The notes under the pieces: generated by a model
The model's input: the letters and a program-made list of their open reading frames with translations, nothing else
Told to the model about the DNA's origin: nothing
Database searches by the model: none
Part shown: positions 62,054 through 64,000 of the stretch, piece after piece
How positions within the stretch are numbered: the first letter of the stretch is position 1
Layout of the letters: every line of letters begins with the position of its first letter
Made by a program: the position numbers and the translations under genes
Source of the DNA: Corynebacterium sp. Marseille-P4321
Lineage (GTDB): Bacteria > Actinomycetota > Actinomycetes > Mycobacteriales > Mycobacteriaceae
DNA: 64,000 nucleotides
Direction: 5' to 3'
Assembly: GCF_903645305.1 (NCBI RefSeq)
Contig: NZ_CAHJXO010000003.1
Location: 1-64,000 of the forward strand

Positions 62054-62148
62054 TGCTTCCCCCGTGCGAATCTTCCGGCCGCCCCCGCGGCCGGTGAACT
62101 ACGTTGCCACAAATGTAGCGCGCGGCGGTAAGTACCGCCACACGTCGC

Positions 62149-62784
62149 CTACAGGTCGATGTTGCGCGGGCCGTAGAGGCGGTCACCCGCGTCGCCGAGG
62201 CCGGGCACGATGTAGGCATCGTCGTTTAGCGCAGGGTCGATCGTCGCAGTAACAAGTCGCACGGGTCCGCCGTGAGCTTGCAGCCTATCGACGCCCGGTT
62301 GCGCGCTCACCATGCAGATACACGTGATGTCGTCCGCTCCGCGGCCCACCAGAAGGTCGATGGCGTGGATGAGCGATCCGCCGGTGGCCAACATCGGGTC
62401 GACGAGGAACACCGGCTGCCCGGACAGGTCCTGCGGCAGCGCCTCGAGGTATGGCACCGGCTCGTGCGTCTCTTCGTCGCGCGCGAGCCCGATGAACCCC
62501 ACCTGCGCGTCCGGGATCATGGACAGCGCCGGGTCCACCATGCCCAGCCCGGCGCGGATGATCGGCACGATGATCGGCGGCTGCTTCAACCGGGTGCCGC
62601 GCGCGGTGCCCACCGGGGTTTCGGTGTCGAACTCCTCCGCTTCCAACCCGCGGGCGGCTTCGTACACCAGCATCGCGCCCAGGTCCGCCAGCGCGGCCCT
62701 AAAGCCCGAGTTGTTGGTGCGCTTGTCGCGCATCTTGGTCAGGCGGGCGGCGGCGAGCGGGTGGTTGACAACCGTGATATCCAT
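62149..62784 (-). CDS. upp: Uracil phosphoribosyltransferase
   Basis: A 211-residue UPRTase salvaging uracil to UMP. It has [16 protein letters not shown] (about 5-20), the PRPP loop [13 protein letters not shown] (about 125-137) and a C-terminal [15 protein letters not shown] typical of the family. The ATG at 62784 lies 7 bases after TAGCAT on the minus strand; the upstream ATG at 62793 overlaps that hexamer. Confidence 0.96.
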   Translation of the reverse strand: MDITVVNHPLAAARLTKMRDKRTNNSGFRAALADLGAMLVYEAARGLEAEEFDTETPVGTARGTRLKQPPIIVPIIRAGLGMVDPALSMIPDAQVGFIGLARDEETHEPVPYLEALPQDLSGQPVFLVDPMLATGGSLIHAIDLLVGRGADDITCICMVSAQPGVDRLQAHGGPVRLVTATIDPALNDDAYIVPGLGDAGDRLYGPRNIDL

Positions 62785-62797
62785 GCGGCCCATGCTA
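62785..62797 (-). promoter_or_regulatory. Leaderless promoter of upp
   Basis: TAGCAT (62797-62792) ends 7 bases before the ATG at 62784, on the minus strand. Confidence 0.5.
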
Positions 62798-62856
62798 ATT
62801 CAGAGCAATTTTGCTTGGCGACGGAACCGGCGCCGCGTTTCCCGCGTCCAATACCC

Positions 62857-63138
62857 ATGACTGTTTTCGAACTCGACTCCGCAATTGTCCAAGCCCTGAC
62901 TCACTCGTTGCGCCGCGACGCGGGCAACTTGACCCCTTTGACCGATCTCAACGTGCCCCCGGCTGGCCCGCTCGCCGCGTTCAGCGGCGCGGTCGGGCGG
63001 GCCATCGACAGCGCAAACACGCGCGCGGCCGAGCTGCGCGAGGAGGCGCACCGCATCGCCGACGTGATGGACCTCACCGTGGAGGCGGCCGCGGCCGTGG
63101 ATAATCGCACTAGCTCGCGGCTGGGGGCGACGCTGTGA
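62857..63138 (+). CDS. Small alpha-helical protein next to an NlpC/P60 gene
   Basis: A 93-residue protein with no signal peptide and no cysteine or tryptophan. It looks helix-loop-helix: AVGRAIDSANTRAAELREEAHRIADVMDLTVEAA (in parts, about 45-80) is a long amphipathic helix. Its stop overlaps the start of the NlpC/P60 gene (GTGA), so the two are co-translated. Size and arrangement recall WXG100/PE-like partners of type VII secretion substrates, but the WxG motif is absent. Confidence 0.55.
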   Translation: MTVFELDSAIVQALTHSLRRDAGNLTPLTDLNVPPAGPLAAFSGAVGRAIDSANTRAAELREEAHRIADVMDLTVEAAAAVDNRTSSRLGATL

Positions 63139-64000
63139 ACAAGTCGCGCATCTACTCGCCGACCTCGGCGCAAACCTTGTACAACGGTGGCATCAACCCT
63201 GTGCTCGACCCAATATCGGTCGCCGGGCGCATCCTGGCGCAAAGACCGGAGCTGCTGCCCACCCTGCCGCACTTCACCATGCCGGATTTCCGTGCGTTCG
63301 GGGACCTCGCCCGCATCGTGGGCGCGTGCGGCGATTCCCGCTTAGAGGCGGCCGCAGACCTGGCGCAGCACCGCACCGCGATCAACGACGCGGTTGTAGG
63401 GGGCGCGACGCTCGTCACTGTCGCGGCGGCCGAGCTCGGCGACACCGCGGCGGGCCTGGTGCGCTCCGCCGCCGCGATCCCGGCGATCGCCGCCAGCCCG
63501 GCTGGCCCGGTCGGCGCGGGGCTCTACGCGTCCTCCATCGCCTCCAAAGCGCTCATCGAGGCGGCCGCAACCCTCGAGCAGCTGGAGATGGACTTGGGCA
63601 AAATCGCCCAGGAGTTGGAGGCCGCCACATCCGCGGCGACGCAAAAGGCCATGCCCGGCCCCGGCGCGGGCGGCGGCGCAGCCGAGCAACAGCTGGCGAA
63701 ACTCGCTTCCGCACCGCCGCCGCGGCCCCACGGACCAGCCCCCGCCCCGCCGGAGGTCGCACCTGCCGCAGCACCGGCCGGCGAACCCACCGCGGCGCCG
63801 GGGCAGGGCTCGCCCGTCGGCGCGGCCGCTGTCGCCGCCGCAAAGAGCCAGCTCGGCACCCCGTACGTGTGGGGCGGCAGCGCGCCGGGCGGGTTCGACT
63901 GCTCGGGCCTGACCTCCTGGGCGTACCGCCAGGCGGGCATGGAAATCCCCCGCATCGCCGCCGATCAGGCGATGGGCCGACAGGTTAGCTACGACGAGCT
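63135..64000 (+). CDS. NlpC/P60 family peptidoglycan hydrolase (C-terminus cut by window)
   Basis: The first 288 codons are present; the gene runs off the right edge. An N-terminal helical domain (about 1-160) is followed by an Ala/Pro-rich linker (about 170-230) and the start of the NlpC/P60 domain (KSQLGTPYVWGGSAPGGFDCSGL; catalytic Cys about 256). No signal peptide or membrane segment is seen, unusual for a cell-wall hydrolase. The catalytic His and third residue lie beyond the window. Confidence 0.85.
   Translation, partial: MNKSRIYSPTSAQTLYNGGINPVLDPISVAGRILAQRPELLPTLPHFTMPDFRAFGDLARIVGACGDSRLEAAADLAQHRTAINDAVVGGATLVTVAAAELGDTAAGLVRSAAAIPAIAASPAGPVGAGLYASSIASKALIEAAATLEQLEMDLGKIAQELEAATSAATQKAMPGPGAGGGAAEQQLAKLASAPPPRPHGPAPAPPEVAPAAAPAGEPTAAPGQGSPVGAAAVAAAKSQLGTPYVWGGSAPGGFDCSGLTSWAYRQAGMEIPRIAADQAMGRQVSYDE

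Overview
The window is a gene-dense, roughly 65% GC stretch of an actinobacterial chromosome, almost certainly a Corynebacterium. The evidence is the gene content and order: sigH-rshA, SRAP, aroA-rsgA, secA, hpf, comF, lpqB-mtrB-mtrA, tmk, manA, a TobH-like gene, pmmA, whiB2, manC, wbbL and a LytR-CpsA-Psr gene, then purE-purK, birA, accD-accE-maf, sseA, accBC, pyc, prpCBD-prpR, lpdA and upp. This follows the order known from Corynebacterium and Mycobacterium. No tRNA, rRNA, CRISPR array, insertion sequence or prophage was recognised. The species cannot be named from the window.

Layout. 1-686: start of a secreted protein on the minus strand and a non-coding stretch carrying seven copies of a GATTGTT(C/G)AAC palindrome. 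687-9830: stress sigma factor and anti-sigma factor, tRNA editing, DNA repair (SRAP), shikimate pathway, ribosome assembly, SecA and ribosome hibernation. 9932-16617: MtrAB-LpqB envelope two-component system, tmk and an anchored low-complexity protein. 16607-25596: mannose and rhamnose supply for the envelope (manA, pmmA, manC, wbbL), WhiB2 and a cell-wall glycopolymer ligase. 25593-35844: a more variable segment with a p-aminobenzoyl-glutamate-type hydrolase/transporter pair, a LpqY-SugA-SugB-type sugar importer without its ATPase, an HNH nuclease, two tiny membrane proteins and a DUF418 protein. 35837-44468: purine genes, acetolactate decarboxylase, biotin ligase and acyl-CoA carboxylase subunits. 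44532-58824: ATP-grasp protein, rhodanese, biotin carboxylase (accBC), a secreted protease, pyruvate carboxylase and the methylcitrate cycle with its regulator. 58832-64000: a flavoprotein dehydrogenase, M20 amidohydrolase, XRE regulator, uracil salvage and a truncated NlpC/P60 hydrolase.

How the genes work together. birA (biotin ligase) serves two biotin enzymes in the window, accBC and pyc. accBC with accD and accE makes malonyl- or methylmalonyl-CoA for lipid and mycolate synthesis. The prp genes burn propionyl-CoA. manA, pmmA and manC feed GDP-mannose to the envelope, and wbbL starts the arabinogalactan linker. The sugar importer has the architecture of mycobacterial trehalose recycling.

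Three DNA-level signals stand out. First, the 11-mer CGTCGATAAGC occurs exactly 22 times in about 54 kb, 11 per strand. It sits inside genes (usually as the Leu-Ile-Asp codons CTT-ATC-GAC) and in intergenic regions, including a terminator stem-loop. Second, many genes look leaderless, with a TANNNT hexamer followed by six to eight, most often seven, bases and then the start codon. In three divergent gene pairs the two promoters share 18-32 bp. Third, there are compact regulatory-looking clusters: the palindrome cluster at 221-541, a perfect inverted pair of DnaA boxes at 33795-33821, and a four-unit repeat at 61503-61550 whose units resemble RamB-type boxes.
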